A stretch of 64,000 nt of DNA from Rhodoligotrophos defluvii (GCF_005281615.1 NZ_SZZM01000002.1:310001-374000); one strand, 5' to 3'; positions 53,792 through 63,477 are shown, counted from the stretch's first letter. Notes: a model not told the origin generated them from the sequence alone. Made by a program: numbers and translations.

Positions 53792-54109
53792 ATGGCGGGA
53801 CTGACGGAGCTTTGGAGCGGTCTCTCCGATTACTTTGAGAGCGACAGCTGGGCTGAGGCCAAGGCTAGGTACCAGCAGATGAAGTGGATATCCCAAATGC
53901 AGCAACGGCTAGCGGATGCTCATGGAATCAACGCTAGCAAAAGCTTGTTCGAGCACGGCTCGAATATCGATTTGTTCCACAGCACCTCCTATTCGCCATG
54001 GACACACGAAGCCGCGCCGCATTTCAGCTCCGTATCGACGTTTGATCATCACGTCGCCCCTTCCATTGAGGCTTCCGTCCTCGACAGCAAAGTGTTTACC
54101 ATTTTCTGA
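53792..54109 (+). CDS. Small hypothetical protein
   Basis: 105 residues, no recognised family. The N-terminal part is amphipathic (LTELWSGLSDYFESDSWAEA), the C-terminal part rich in His, Ser and Phe. There is no convincing ribosome site before the ATG at 53792, so coding is uncertain; it fills an otherwise empty 500-base gap between the HerA-like gene and the META/MliC gene. Confidence 0.35.
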   Translation: MAGLTELWSGLSDYFESDSWAEAKARYQQMKWISQMQQRLADAHGINASKSLFEHGSNIDLFHSTSYSPWTHEAAPHFSSVSTFDHHVAPSIEASVLDSKVFTIF

Positions 54110-54164
54110 TCAGTGCAACTGAAAGTCGATCAACCCAGCATCCGCGTTCCTCCTGAGAACGCCC

Positions 54165-54881
54165 CTACTTCTTCGCCGCGCACGCGATGGGATCGGCATC
54201 CTCGCCGCGCATGAGATCATAGAGATTGGCACTGTCGCCTTTTGACCACCAGATGTACTGCGCTCCTGCGTATTTGGCTCCGGAGCCCGAGAGGACGCTG
54301 GAGGCCACCACGAACTCGTCTTTCATGGTGAGCAGCGCCAGAGAGACCGGACCGGCAGTGAGATAGGTGACCTCCACATCGGCAGGCCCGCAGCCATAGG
54401 TCACCGTCTGGCTGTCTACCGTCTCAGCCCCGGGCACCGCAAAGCTGATGGACGCACCACGCTGCAGGCCTGCAAGGCGGATGACAGGTTTCCCGCTCTC
54501 ATCGAGAAGAACGAGCTTGCCGTGCGGTCCCTTCCGCCAGCTGCGCACGGCTTCCAATGCGCGAAAGAACCTCGCCTCCTGGTCCATGACCGCCGGTATG
54601 CAGGCTTTGCGCGTGGCAATCGGCGGACTGAACCGTATCGCATCGGCCGTGATCTGCGCCTGGCCGCTGTAGCCGTTGCAGCCGCCGAACCCGGAATAGC
54701 TGCCGTCCGCCGCAATCTCCAACGTGGTCTGCACCCGGTCGATGACGCCGGCCCCGTTGATGTCCTCCGCGAGCCACCGTCCGGCCGGATCGCCCTGCGC
54801 CGCGTAGGTTTCGGCCGCAAAACCGACCACGCACATGATTGCCACAGTCACCTGCGCAAACCCCACAGCCATTCTGATCAT
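54165..54881 (-). CDS. Secreted META-domain protein fused to a MliC/PliC lysozyme-inhibitor domain
   Basis: 238 residues. A signal peptide runs to about TYA|AQG. Residues ~30-145 are a META/HslJ domain: AGRWLAEDINGAG, the GFGGCNGYSGQA motif and ATRKACIPAVMDQEARFF. Residues ~155-238 match MliC: VTYGCGPADVEVTYL, SSVLSGSGAKYAG and QYIWWSKGDSANLYDL, the SGxxY loop that plugs the lysozyme active site. The mature protein should be periplasmic; no lipobox Cys is seen at the cleavage site. ATG 54881 has GGAG six bases upstream; ATG 54893 is possible. Confidence 0.85.
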   Translation of the reverse strand: MIRMAVGFAQVTVAIMCVVGFAAETYAAQGDPAGRWLAEDINGAGVIDRVQTTLEIAADGSYSGFGGCNGYSGQAQITADAIRFSPPIATRKACIPAVMDQEARFFRALEAVRSWRKGPHGKLVLLDESGKPVIRLAGLQRGASISFAVPGAETVDSQTVTYGCGPADVEVTYLTAGPVSLALLTMKDEFVVASSVLSGSGAKYAGAQYIWWSKGDSANLYDLMRGEDADPIACAAKK

Positions 54882-55029
54882 GGGATGCTCCATCTCTGTC
54901 TTTGGCCGTTGCTATCGCCTTTTCGCATGTTCCGCCGCGGCAGCAAAGGCAACATGAGCACCGGCAGGGCGAAAAGCGCCCGTTGCAGGCCACGGCGCAA
55001 ATGACGACACGCCCTCGCAAACAGAAGGC

Positions 55030-55593
55030 TTATGCGGGCCCCTGGCGCGGCGTGCGCGGGGAACGGCGAGCAAGCTCGGCCGCATAGCCGAGGTGCCAGC
55101 CCAAGGGGGGTTTCCAGTCTGGTGCCAGCAGGCGCGGCACGAACAGGGCATCGGTCATCTCGACCGCGATCGCCTGCCCACGCAGGATCTCACCCCATAA
55201 GGCGCGACCGACAGCCAGCAGCCCGTCCGCATCCCGAACGCAGCGGATGGAGTGGGCCAGTGTCATGAGACCTGCATTCACCATCACGGCATTGGCCGCC
55301 TGCTCGCCGCGGATCGCCTTTCGCAGCTCGATGAGCTCGGCAATGTAGTTGGAGAGCACATCCTTGTCCTCGGGCAGCTCCGCTGGACGCTCGCCGGAAA
55401 GATACACTTCAGGAAAGCGCAGCTTGGTCATGGACGTGACCTGTAGCCATTGCGCCGCCACGCTGGTCGCAACCAGGACTTGCGCACATTCCTCCTCAGA
55501 GGCCTCGCGCATCCGGTTCACATAGGCGTCAAGATCTTTCGCCGGCCGCCCGACCACCCAGCCATAGAGGGCCCGCTGCACCAGGCTCACCAT
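55030..55593 (-). CDS. Conserved-looking hypothetical protein
   Basis: 187 residues, mostly helical, not recognised. Segments such as RALYGWVVGRPAKDLDAYVN, ASEEECAQVLVATSVAAQWL and DVLSNYIAELIELRKAIRGE look like a soluble helical bundle. GGAGGGGACC precedes the ATG at 55593; the upstream ATG at 55623 is less likely. It is divergent from the enoyl-CoA hydratase gene. Confidence 0.7.
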   Translation of the reverse strand: MVSLVQRALYGWVVGRPAKDLDAYVNRMREASEEECAQVLVATSVAAQWLQVTSMTKLRFPEVYLSGERPAELPEDKDVLSNYIAELIELRKAIRGEQAANAVMVNAGLMTLAHSIRCVRDADGLLAVGRALWGEILRGQAIAVEMTDALFVPRLLAPDWKPPLGWHLGYAAELARRSPRTPRQGPA

Positions 55594-55766
55594 GGTCCCC
55601 TCCCTCTTTTTGTCGGTCAGCATAGCACCGACGGCTTCGGTTGCCCAGCTGGGGCGATCGAGGAAGCCGGTGAAAGTCTGTTGACGGAGAAAATAATCCG
55701 GCTGGACGCCGCATCGCTAACACACCTAAATGCAGCGCACCAATGTGATCAGCTCAGGGAGGTATC

Positions 55767-56528
55767 ATGGCGGAAGTCAACTTTTCCGAGCGGGACGGGA
55801 TTGCGATCATCGAGATCAATCGTCCCGAGGCCCGCAACGCGGTCAATCGCGCCGTGGCGGAGGGCATCGCCCAAGCGGTGCAGACGCTCGATCGCCGCGA
55901 CGATCTCCGTGTCGGCATCCTGACCGGGGCGGGCGGCACCTTCTGCTCCGGGATGGATCTCAAGGCGTTCCTGCGGGGCGAGAAGGTGACGATCGAAGGC
56001 CGCGGCTTTGCCGGTCTCGTGCAGGCGCCGCCGAAGAAGCCGCTGATTGCAGCGGCGGAAGGCTATGTGCTGGCCGGCGGCTTCGAACTGGCGCTGACCT
56101 GCGATCTCATCGTCGCCTCCCGCGAGGCGAAGTTCGGCTTGCCCGAGGTGAAGCGCGGCCTCGTGGCCAATGCCGGCGGCATGATCAGGCTGCCGCGCCA
56201 GATCCCTCAGCGCATCGCCATGGAGCTGGTGCTCACCGGCGACATGATCTCCGCCGAGCGCGCCGAGCGCTACGGGCTGGTCAATCGCGTGGTCGAGCCC
56301 GGAACCGCCCTGGAGGAAGCGCTGAAGCTGGCCAGGGCCATCGTGGAGAACGGCCCGATGGCCGTTGCGGTGAGCAAGCGCGTGGTCCTGGAATCCCAGG
56401 ACTGGTCGACCACCGAGATGTTCCAGCGCCAGCAGGAGATCACGGCGCCCATTTTCACCTCCGAGGACGCGCGCGAAGGCGCCACCGCCTTTGCCGAGAA
56501 GCGCAAGCCGGTGTGGAAAGGCCGTTGA
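55767..56528 (+). CDS. Enoyl-CoA hydratase/isomerase (crotonase) family protein
   Basis: 253 residues. The oxyanion-hole motifs are VGILTGAGGTFCSGMDLKAF and GYVLAGGFELALTCD; the position of the first catalytic Glu of enoyl-CoA hydratase lies in AGGFELAL and the second in FGLPEVKRGLVANAGG (Glu in PEVKRGL). RLPRQIPQRIAMELVLTGD is the usual CoA-side helix. A good GGGAGG site lies before the ATG. Likely acts in fatty-acid or aromatic acyl-CoA breakdown; it stands alone here. Confidence 0.92.
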   Translation: MAEVNFSERDGIAIIEINRPEARNAVNRAVAEGIAQAVQTLDRRDDLRVGILTGAGGTFCSGMDLKAFLRGEKVTIEGRGFAGLVQAPPKKPLIAAAEGYVLAGGFELALTCDLIVASREAKFGLPEVKRGLVANAGGMIRLPRQIPQRIAMELVLTGDMISAERAERYGLVNRVVEPGTALEEALKLARAIVENGPMAVAVSKRVVLESQDWSTTEMFQRQQEITAPIFTSEDAREGATAFAEKRKPVWKGR

Positions 56529-56548
56529 CCCGCCGATATGTCTCGGGA

Positions 56549-56568
56549 GGCGCCGGCTGCTCGGCGCC
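56549..56568. terminator. Hairpin between convergent genes, putative bidirectional terminator
   Basis: GGCGCCG and CGGCGCC form a 7-pair GC stem around GCTGCT, in the 70-base gap between the crotonase gene and the convergent small hypothetical gene. There is no long T-run on either strand. Confidence 0.45.
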
Positions 56569-56598
56569 CCCTGGACTGAACGTCCACACGCTGCCGGC

Positions 56599-56919
56599 CT
56601 AGTGCCGCACCCCGAGCTCCTCGGCCAGCTGCTCGAATTCCTCCCTGACGTCCTTGAGGGTCGGCAGATTGAGGTCGCGCAGCTCCCGGTCAACCTCTTG
56701 TGCGGGTTCCGAGGACAAGTCGTCCCGATACATCTGATAGACCTTCTCGGCGGACTCGTAGTTGCGGAACCGCTCCCGCTCGCTTTCCGTCGCCCGCTTC
56801 ACATCCTCGAGCTTGGCGCGCTGGCTTTCGGAATATCGATCCGGGTCGGCCCTCAGCACCGGCTCGAATGCCTTCCGGTCGAGAAAGTCGACCAGCTTTG
56901 CCTTGGCATCGCTTGCCAT
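56599..56919 (-). CDS. Small conserved-looking hypothetical protein
   Basis: 106 residues, highly charged and helical (AKLVDFLDRKAFEPVLRADP, RYSESQRAKLEDVKRATESE, LKDVREEFEQLAEELGVRH), cytoplasmic, family unknown to me. A GAGGAG site precedes the ATG at 56919 by eight bases; ATG 56925 is an alternative. Confidence 0.75.
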   Translation of the reverse strand: MASDAKAKLVDFLDRKAFEPVLRADPDRYSESQRAKLEDVKRATESERERFRNYESAEKVYQMYRDDLSSEPAQEVDRELRDLNLPTLKDVREEFEQLAEELGVRH

Positions 56920-57151
56920 TGTCATCTCTCCTCGTTGTGTTGCTTGGCCCTGCCCGCGGCAGACCACGGCGAAATCCACAACCGCCGGGGCCGCGAGCGC
57001 TGATGCTCGATTAACATCGAGGCTCGCGCTATGTTCCGAACGCGGGCGTGCCGGGATCGGTCCCCAAGCCGTGGAGGGGATCGAGGATCAGGGGGACTTC
57101 AGCCAGCCCTGGGCCGGCAAGCTTCGAACATGGGAAAGGGAGGCTTGCAGC

Positions 57152-59020
57152 ATGACGGCTGCCGAGAACGAACCCATGGCGGTGGAGACGCAGGCCGAAG
57201 TTATGGATGCTCGGCCCGGATCGCTGCTGATGCGCCCGGTGGAATTCGTGGCGGCGCTTCTGCTCCTTGCCGTCATCGGACTGCTGCTTGTCGGCGTCGC
57301 CTCGCGCTATCTCCTGTCTCTACCCATCATCTGGATCGATGAAGCGGCGTCCATCTGCTTTCTGTGGCTCGCCATGCTGGGCGCGGCAATCGCCATCGAC
57401 CGCAACGAGCATCTGCGGCTGACCCTCTTTCTCGGCAAGATCCCGGAGCGCGCCCGCGGCTTCGTGTCGACCCTGGCGCTGCTCCTTGTCGCCGCGGTCA
57501 TCCTGGTGCTCATTCCGCCCGCGGTCGAATACGTGCAGGAAGAGTGGTACGTCACCTCGGCCGCCCTCAACATCCCGATGAGCTTCCGGGCGGCCGCCAT
57601 CGTCGCCGGCCTGGGCCTGATGTTCCTGATTGCGGTCACCCATGCGCTGCGCATGTCCACTCTGCCAAACCTGATCGGCGCACTCGCTGTCATTGTGGCC
57701 CTGAGCGCGCTCGGCTGGCTGCTCTCTCCGCTGCTGCCCGCCCTTGGCTATGCCAATATCGTTATTTTCCTGGTCGGCGTGGTGGCGGTCTGCCTGCTCC
57801 TGGGGGTGCCGATCGCCTTCTGCTTCGGCCTGGGCACCATTGCCTTCATCGCCTTCACCACGTCCGTGCCTCTGATCGTGCTGGTCGGCCGGATGGACGA
57901 GGGCATGTCGAGCCTCATCCTGCTGTCCGTTCCGGTCTTCGTGCTGCTGGGCTGCATCCTCGACGCGACCGGCATGGGCAAGGCCATTGTCGAGTTCCTG
58001 GCATCGCTCCTGGGCCATGTGAAGGCCGGCATGTCCTACGTGCTCTTGGGCTCGCTGTTCCTGGTCTCCGGCATCTCCGGCTCGAAGGTGTCCGACATGG
58101 CAACCGTCGCCCCCGCGCTGTTCCCGGAGATGAAGCGCCGCGGCCACAAGCCCAGGGAGATGATAGCCCTGTTGGCCACCGGCGCCGCCATGGCCGACAC
58201 GGTGCCCCCCAGCATCGTGCTGATCGTGCTCGGCTCGGTGGCAGGCGTTTCCATCGCCGCCCTGTTCACCAGCGGCTTCGTGATCGCCATGGTCCTGCTG
58301 TTGGCGCTCGCCGTGCTCGCCCGCTGGAAAGCCTCGGGGGAAAACATGGACGCCGTCCACCGCGCGCCGTCCTCGCTTATCCGCAGCACCTTGCTCATCG
58401 CCGCCCCGGCATTGGTGCTGCCCTTCCTGATCCGCGGTGCTGTGGGCGGCGGCATCGCCACGGCCACGGAGGTCTCGACCATCGCCGTGCTCTATGCGGT
58501 GATCATCGGCATCGCCTTGTATGGCGGCTTCAGCCTCAAGACCTTCTATTCCATGCTGATCGAGACGGCAGCCCTGTCCGGCGCCATCCTGCTCATCCTC
58601 GGCACCGCCTCGGCCATGGCTTGGGCCTTGACCCAGACCGGCTTTGCCAACCAGCTCGCCACCCACATGACGGAGCTTCCCGGCGGCTGGTTCTCCTTCA
58701 TGCTGGTCTCCATAGCCGTGTTTCTGGTGCTCGGCTGCGTTCTCGAAGGGCTTCCCGCCATCGTGCTGATGGCGCCGATCATGTTTCCCATCGCCGGCCG
58801 GCTCGGCATCAACGATATCCACTATTCCATGGTGATCGTCACCGCCATGAACATAGGTCTGATGGCGCCGCCGATCGGGATCGGCTTCTATATCGCTTGC
58901 AAGATCGGCAACGTCTCGCCGGACGAAGCCATGGGTGCGATGTGGCCCTATCTCGCCGCGCTGCTGATTGGCTTGTTGGTGATTGCCGCCGTGCCCGCCT
59001 TGTCCATTGCCTATCTTTGA
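57152..59020 (+). CDS. TRAP transporter, fused DctQ-DctM membrane subunits
   Basis: 622 residues. Residues ~20-165 are the small DctQ subunit (four helices, with WIDEAASICFLWLAMLGAAI), and ~190-620 the large DctM subunit with about 12 helices (SGSKVSDMATVAPALFPEMK, GAAMADTVPPSIVLIVLG, the late MAPPIGIGFYIACKIG). The fusion of Q and M is common in TRAP systems of proteobacteria. ATG 57152 follows GGGAGG; longer open frames upstream run over the neighbouring gene. The binding protein follows after 26 bases. Confidence 0.93.
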   Translation: MTAAENEPMAVETQAEVMDARPGSLLMRPVEFVAALLLLAVIGLLLVGVASRYLLSLPIIWIDEAASICFLWLAMLGAAIAIDRNEHLRLTLFLGKIPERARGFVSTLALLLVAAVILVLIPPAVEYVQEEWYVTSAALNIPMSFRAAAIVAGLGLMFLIAVTHALRMSTLPNLIGALAVIVALSALGWLLSPLLPALGYANIVIFLVGVVAVCLLLGVPIAFCFGLGTIAFIAFTTSVPLIVLVGRMDEGMSSLILLSVPVFVLLGCILDATGMGKAIVEFLASLLGHVKAGMSYVLLGSLFLVSGISGSKVSDMATVAPALFPEMKRRGHKPREMIALLATGAAMADTVPPSIVLIVLGSVAGVSIAALFTSGFVIAMVLLLALAVLARWKASGENMDAVHRAPSSLIRSTLLIAAPALVLPFLIRGAVGGGIATATEVSTIAVLYAVIIGIALYGGFSLKTFYSMLIETAALSGAILLILGTASAMAWALTQTGFANQLATHMTELPGGWFSFMLVSIAVFLVLGCVLEGLPAIVLMAPIMFPIAGRLGINDIHYSMVIVTAMNIGLMAPPIGIGFYIACKIGNVSPDEAMGAMWPYLAALLIGLLVIAAVPALSIAYL

Positions 59021-59046
59021 ACCCACCACAACTGGAGGAAACGCAA

Positions 59047-60060
59047 ATGAACCTTTCCCGCCGCGGTCTGCTCCTGGGCAGCGCGTCAGTCTCTTTGCTC
59101 GGCACGCTCCGCTACGCCGGCGCGCAGACGCCCGAGTTCAACTACAAATACGCGAACAACCTGCCGGTCTCCCATCCCATGAACATCCGGGCGCAGGAAG
59201 CGGCCGACAAGATCCGCGAGGAGACCGGCGGGCGTATGGCGATCCAGATCTTCCCCAGCAACCAGCTCGGCGCCGACACCGACATGCTGAGCCAGCTGCG
59301 CTCGGGCGGGGTCGAGTTCTTCACCCTCTCGCCTCTGATCCTCTCGACCCTCGTGCCCAATGCCTCGATCAGCGGCATCGGCTTCGCCTTCCCCAATGAT
59401 GCCGCCGTGTGGTCGGCTATGGACGGCGAGCTTGGCCGGTATGTCCGCGGCCAAATCGAGAAATCGAACCTGGTGGTCATGGACAAGATCTGGGACAACG
59501 GCTTCCGCCAGATCACCAGCTCCACGAAGCCGATCAGCACGCCTGAGGACCTTAAGGGCTTCAAGATCCGCGTGCCCGTCAGCCCGTTGTGGACCTCCAT
59601 GTTCTCCGCCTTCGGCGCTGCCCCGGCCAGCATCAACTTTGCCGAGGTCTATTCGGCCCTGCAGACGAAGATCGTGGACGGCCAGGAAAACCCGCTTGCC
59701 ATCATCTCCACCGCCAAGCTCTACGAGGTGCAGCAATATTGCTCGATCACCAACCACATGTGGGACGGTTTTTGGTTCCTGGCCAATCGCCGCGCCTGGG
59801 AACGTCTGCCCGAGGATATCCGCGAGATCGTCGCCCGCAACATCAACGAAGCCGGCGTCAAGGAACGCGAGGACGTGGCCAAGCTCAACGCCACCCTCAA
59901 GGAGGAACTGGCGGCCAAGGGCATGAAGATAAACGAGCCCGATACCGCACCCTTCCGCCAGGCGCTGAAGGATGCCGGCTTCTACGCCGAGTGGAAGGGC
60001 AAATACGGTGACGAGGCCTGGGCCATTCTCGAAAAGGCCGTCGGCACCCAGCTGACCTGA
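59047..60060 (+). CDS. TRAP transporter substrate-binding protein, DctP family
   Basis: 337 residues. The signal sequence carries LSRRGLLLGSASVSLLG, a twin-arginine motif, cleaved near GAQTPE. The mature part shows HPMNIRAQEAADKIREETGG and IFPSNQLGADTDMLSQLRSG, and DLKGFKIRVPVSPLW with the Arg that binds the substrate carboxylate in this family. TRAP systems import carboxylates or sugar acids; here the ligand is unknown. GGAGG lies before the ATG. Confidence 0.95.
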   Translation: MNLSRRGLLLGSASVSLLGTLRYAGAQTPEFNYKYANNLPVSHPMNIRAQEAADKIREETGGRMAIQIFPSNQLGADTDMLSQLRSGGVEFFTLSPLILSTLVPNASISGIGFAFPNDAAVWSAMDGELGRYVRGQIEKSNLVVMDKIWDNGFRQITSSTKPISTPEDLKGFKIRVPVSPLWTSMFSAFGAAPASINFAEVYSALQTKIVDGQENPLAIISTAKLYEVQQYCSITNHMWDGFWFLANRRAWERLPEDIREIVARNINEAGVKEREDVAKLNATLKEELAAKGMKINEPDTAPFRQALKDAGFYAEWKGKYGDEAWAILEKAVGTQLT

Positions 60061-60097
60061 AGCGGGAGGTGCGGCGACCCCGCCGGAGCTATTCGGC

Positions 60098-61597
60098 CTA
60101 CAGCGACATGATGACCGATTTCACCTCGGTGTAGAGGTTCAGGCCTTCATGGCCCTTTTCGCGTCCCCAGCCCGACTGCTTGAAGCCGCCGGTGGGCAGC
60201 GCCGCGTCCACAGAGCCGTGAATGTTGATGCCGATGCGGCCGGCGCGAATGCGGCGGGCCATCTTGTGGGCGATGCTGAGATCGCGCGTCCAGATGCTGC
60301 CGGCTAGGCCATAGATGGTATCGTTGGCCTGCTTGGCGATGCGGTCGAGATCGTCGTCATCGAAGCTCATGGCACACAGCACCGGCCCGAAGATCTCCTC
60401 CTGCACCACCGACATTTCGGGATTGGTATCGGTCAGGATGGTCGGCGCGATGAAATAGCCCTCGTTGCCGACCCGCCGGCCGCCGGCCGCAACCGTGGCA
60501 CCCGCCGCCTTACCCTGCTCGATATAGCCGGTTACCCTTTCGAGCTGCTCCTGGGAGATGACGGGCCCCATCTGGGTGCCCTCGCTCAGCCCGTGGCCGA
60601 CGCGGATCTTCTGGGCTTCCTGGGCAATGCCATCGACGATGCGGTCGAAGACCTTCCTATGCGCGAAGAGCCGCGACCCCGCCGTGCAGACCTGGCCGCT
60701 ATTGGCGAAGATCGCCTGGGTCGCGCCCGGCACGGCGACCGACATGTCGGCATCCGGAAAGACGATGACCGGCGATTTGCCGCCCAATTCGAGCGACACT
60801 TTCTTCAGATTGCCGGCGGCCGCCTTGACGATGATGCGGCCGACCTCGCTGGAGCCGGTGAACGCGACCTTGTCGATATCGGGATGGGCGGCGATGGCGG
60901 CGCCAGCGGTTGGGCCAAAGCCCGTCACGATGTTGACGACGCCATCGGGAATCCCGGCCTCCTGGATCAGCTCGCCGAGGCGCAGCGCCGTGAGCGGTGT
61001 CTGTTCAGCCGGCTTCAGCACGACCGTGCAGCCGGTAGCAAGCGCCGGTGCGAGTTTCCAGGCGGCCATCAGCAATGGTGCGTTCCAGGGAATGATCTGC
61101 CCGACCACACCGATCGGCTCCCGCACGGTGAAGGCGTGGAAAGTGCCCGGTGTAGAGATGCTGAGCGTCTCACCCGTGATTTTGGTGGCCCAGCCCGCCA
61201 TGTACCGGAACATGTCGGCGCTGAGCGGCACGTCGCCGTTCCGCGCCGTGGCAAGCGGCTTGCCGTTGTTCAGCGCTTCGAGCTCGGCGAGCTCGTCGGC
61301 ATTCTGCTCCAGGAGCTCGGCCAGCTTCCAGATCATCCGGCCTCGTTCGCTCGGCGTGATCCGGTTCCATGGTCCGCTTTCGAACGCCTGCCGGGCCGCC
61401 CTGACAGCGAGGTCGATATCGGCAGCGTCTCCCTCCGCCACCCGTGCAACAACCCGCCCGGTGCCGGGATCGTAAGTATCGAACATCTTGCCGGAGACGG
61501 CAGAGACCCACTTCCCATCGATCAGGAGCCGGTGCTCACGGGCGAGAAACTCCGCTGCCTTTTGCCCAATTCGGGGATGAACGACAGGTTTATTCAT
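60098..61597 (-). CDS. Aldehyde dehydrogenase family protein
   Basis: 499 residues; NAD(P)-dependent oxidation of an aldehyde. The catalytic Cys304 lies in NSGQVCTAGSR, the general base Glu in VSLELGGKSP and the Asn in IIPWNAPLLMAAWKLAPAL. FTGSSEVGRII is the cofactor loop. ATG 61597 follows GGAGGTCACC; the longer open frame to 61723 is in the divergent promoter region with the nitrile hydratase genes. It could oxidise an aldehyde formed from an imported compound. Confidence 0.95.
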   Translation of the reverse strand: MNKPVVHPRIGQKAAEFLAREHRLLIDGKWVSAVSGKMFDTYDPGTGRVVARVAEGDAADIDLAVRAARQAFESGPWNRITPSERGRMIWKLAELLEQNADELAELEALNNGKPLATARNGDVPLSADMFRYMAGWATKITGETLSISTPGTFHAFTVREPIGVVGQIIPWNAPLLMAAWKLAPALATGCTVVLKPAEQTPLTALRLGELIQEAGIPDGVVNIVTGFGPTAGAAIAAHPDIDKVAFTGSSEVGRIIVKAAAGNLKKVSLELGGKSPVIVFPDADMSVAVPGATQAIFANSGQVCTAGSRLFAHRKVFDRIVDGIAQEAQKIRVGHGLSEGTQMGPVISQEQLERVTGYIEQGKAAGATVAAGGRRVGNEGYFIAPTILTDTNPEMSVVQEEIFGPVLCAMSFDDDDLDRIAKQANDTIYGLAGSIWTRDLSIAHKMARRIRAGRIGINIHGSVDAALPTGGFKQSGWGREKGHEGLNLYTEVKSVIMSL

Positions 61598-61857
61598 GGT
61601 GACCTCCACTATCGCGCCATGCACAGCGGCCCGCGATGAATCCATCCCTGGCAGATGCACCCGGCAACCGCGCCCTTGCTGAACGACCGGCGCAGTTGAT
61701 ACGCGACCTTCGCCGCCCGTCAATCAAGGCACACTGCCGCATCCACCAGCTCGTCGAAGAATAATACCCGGCCGCAGGCGCCCGGGCGAGCTCGACATCG
61801 CCAGCGAGGTCCGCGCAAACGCTTGTTTCGCAGCGCTTCAGCAACTACTCTTCCGCA

Positions 61858-62475
61858 ATGTCGCACGATCATGATCATGACCACGACAATCAGCTTGATC
61901 CCATGACGGCGCGGGTGCGCGCCCTCGAGACGATATTGGTCCAGAAAGGCCTGATTGATCCCGCGGCGGTCGATGCCATCATCGAGACGTACGAGTCGAA
62001 GGTCGGTCCCCGAAACGGCGCGAAAGTTGTCGCGAAGGCCTGGAGCGATCCGGAATACGCCGAATGGCTGAAGCGAGATGCCACGGCCGCGATCGCATCG
62101 CTCGGCTTCACCGGGCGGCAGGGCGAGCACATGCAGGCCGTCTTCAACACCGAAGATACCCATAACCTCGTCGTCTGCACCCTGTGTTCCTGCTATCCCT
62201 GGCCCGTGCTGGGGCTTCCGCCCGTCTGGTACAAGTCCCCCGCCTATCGCAGCCGCGCCGTTATCGATCCGCGCAGCGTCCTAGAAGAATTCGGCGTTCG
62301 GCTTCCGCCAGAGACAAGGATCCGAGTGTGGGATTCGACTGCTGAGCTGCGCTATCTTGTCGTGCCGCTGAGACCGAGAGGTTCGGATGGCTTGGACGAA
62401 AGCCAGTTGGCCGAATTGGTCACCAGGGATTGCATGATCGGCACCGGTCTGCCGCTGGAGCCAGTTTCGCCATGA
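61858..62475 (+). CDS. Nitrile hydratase, alpha subunit (cobalt type)
   Basis: 205 residues; together with the beta subunit hydrates nitriles to amides. The metal-binding claw [11 protein letters not shown] gives C107, C110, S111 and C112; Thr108 between the first two Cys residues is the mark of the non-corrin cobalt type rather than the iron type (Ser). The N-terminus [15 protein letters not shown] is His/Asp-rich, common in cobalt-type enzymes. ATG overlap with the beta gene is ATGA at 62472-62475. Confidence 0.95.
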   Translation: MSHDHDHDHDNQLDPMTARVRALETILVQKGLIDPAAVDAIIETYESKVGPRNGAKVVAKAWSDPEYAEWLKRDATAAIASLGFTGRQGEHMQAVFNTEDTHNLVVCTLCSCYPWPVLGLPPVWYKSPAYRSRAVIDPRSVLEEFGVRLPPETRIRVWDSTAELRYLVVPLRPRGSDGLDESQLAELVTRDCMIGTGLPLEPVSP

Positions 62476-63131
62476 ATGGTCCGCAGGATCTCGGCGGCCA
62501 GATGGGGTTTGGCCCCATCTTGCCCGAAGCAAACGAGCCCGTTTTCCATGCCGGGTGGGAAAAGCGCGCGTTTGGCGTCACCCTGGCGGCCAGCGCCACG
62601 GGAGCATGGAACATTGACGAAGGCCGCCATGCGCGGGAATCTCTCCATCCGGCGGACTACTATAGCTCGAGCTATTACGAGATCTGGCTCAAGGGGCTGG
62701 AATCCTTGCTCGAACGCCATGGCTTCGTCAGTGCGGACGAGTTGAAGGCGGGCCGCATGCTGAGCAAGGGCGCTGTTCCGAAGCGCGTCCTCAAGGCAGC
62801 GGACGTGGCAGCTGGCCTTGCCAGAGGCGGACCATGCGACAGGCCGGTTGCGGCCCCCGCCCGCTTCAAACCAGGGGATCGGGTCAGGACGCGGAATTTC
62901 CACCCGAAGGAACACACGCGCTTGCCACGCTATGCGCGGGGCAGGTCTGGCACGATCGAAGCGGTGCGAGGCGGCTTCGTCTTTCCAGATAGCAACGCGC
63001 ACGGACGGGGAGAGAACCCGCAATGGCTCTATACCGTCGTCTTTGATGGGCGGGAGATCTGGGGGGAAGGGAGCGATCCGACACTCACGGTCTCCATCGA
63101 CGCGTGGGAGAGCTATCTTGAACCGGCGTGA
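62472..63131 (+). CDS. Nitrile hydratase, beta subunit
   Basis: 219 residues. [20 protein letters not shown] opens as in known beta subunits; the N-terminal helical part (to about 115) has [20 protein letters not shown], and the C-terminal SH3-like barrel (about 125-219) contains [20 protein letters not shown] and [15 protein letters not shown], whose Arg residues contact the modified cysteines of the alpha subunit. Translationally coupled to the alpha gene. Confidence 0.95.
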   Translation: MNGPQDLGGQMGFGPILPEANEPVFHAGWEKRAFGVTLAASATGAWNIDEGRHARESLHPADYYSSSYYEIWLKGLESLLERHGFVSADELKAGRMLSKGAVPKRVLKAADVAAGLARGGPCDRPVAAPARFKPGDRVRTRNFHPKEHTRLPRYARGRSGTIEAVRGGFVFPDSNAHGRGENPQWLYTVVFDGREIWGEGSDPTLTVSIDAWESYLEPA

Positions 63132-63477
63132 TGTGCCGCTGCCTCCGCTGCTCGCCGGCCAAGATGAAGTCTTTCCCGAGCCGTGGCAGGCACAAGCCTT
63201 CGCAATTGTGATCGCGCTCCACCAGAACGGCCTGTTTTCCTGGAGGGAATGGACCGACAGCTTATCCGTTGAACTGAAGACATCCGGCGCAGCGGAAAAC
63301 GGCAGCGGTTACTACCGATGCTGGCTCTCCACTCTCGAGAGACTTCTTGCCAATAAGGGCGTTGCCGCGAGGGATGAGATCGACAGCCTGACTGCGGCTT
63401 GGCAGCGCGCAGCGCATGCGACGCCGCATGGCAAGCCTATTCTGCTCGAGAACGATCCCCAGATCGGAAGACAGTAG
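63118..63477 (+). CDS. Nitrile hydratase accessory (activator) protein
   Basis: 119 residues, the P14K/NhlE-type activator that helps insert cobalt into the alpha subunit by subunit exchange; its FPEPWQAQAFAIVIALHQNG, LFSWREWTDSL and YYRCWLSTLERLLANKG segments resemble the N-terminal half of beta subunits, as known for the family. TTG 63118 has GGGAG eight bases upstream and overlaps the beta gene by 14 bases; GTG 63133 is an alternative. Confidence 0.85.
   Translation: MNRRDVPLPPLLAGQDEVFPEPWQAQAFAIVIALHQNGLFSWREWTDSLSVELKTSGAAENGSGYYRCWLSTLERLLANKGVAARDEIDSLTAAWQRAAHATPHGKPILLENDPQIGRQ

Noticed and set aside
57320-59029. 569-codon minus-strand frame over the TRAP genes
   Set aside because: Its translation is an extreme His/Gln/Asp/Gly composition, the mirror of hydrophobic membrane codons in the real TRAP gene.
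57364-60060. 898-codon frame that includes the DctP gene
   Set aside because: Only the part from ATG 59047 is coding; the upstream part is a shifted reading of the DctQM gene.
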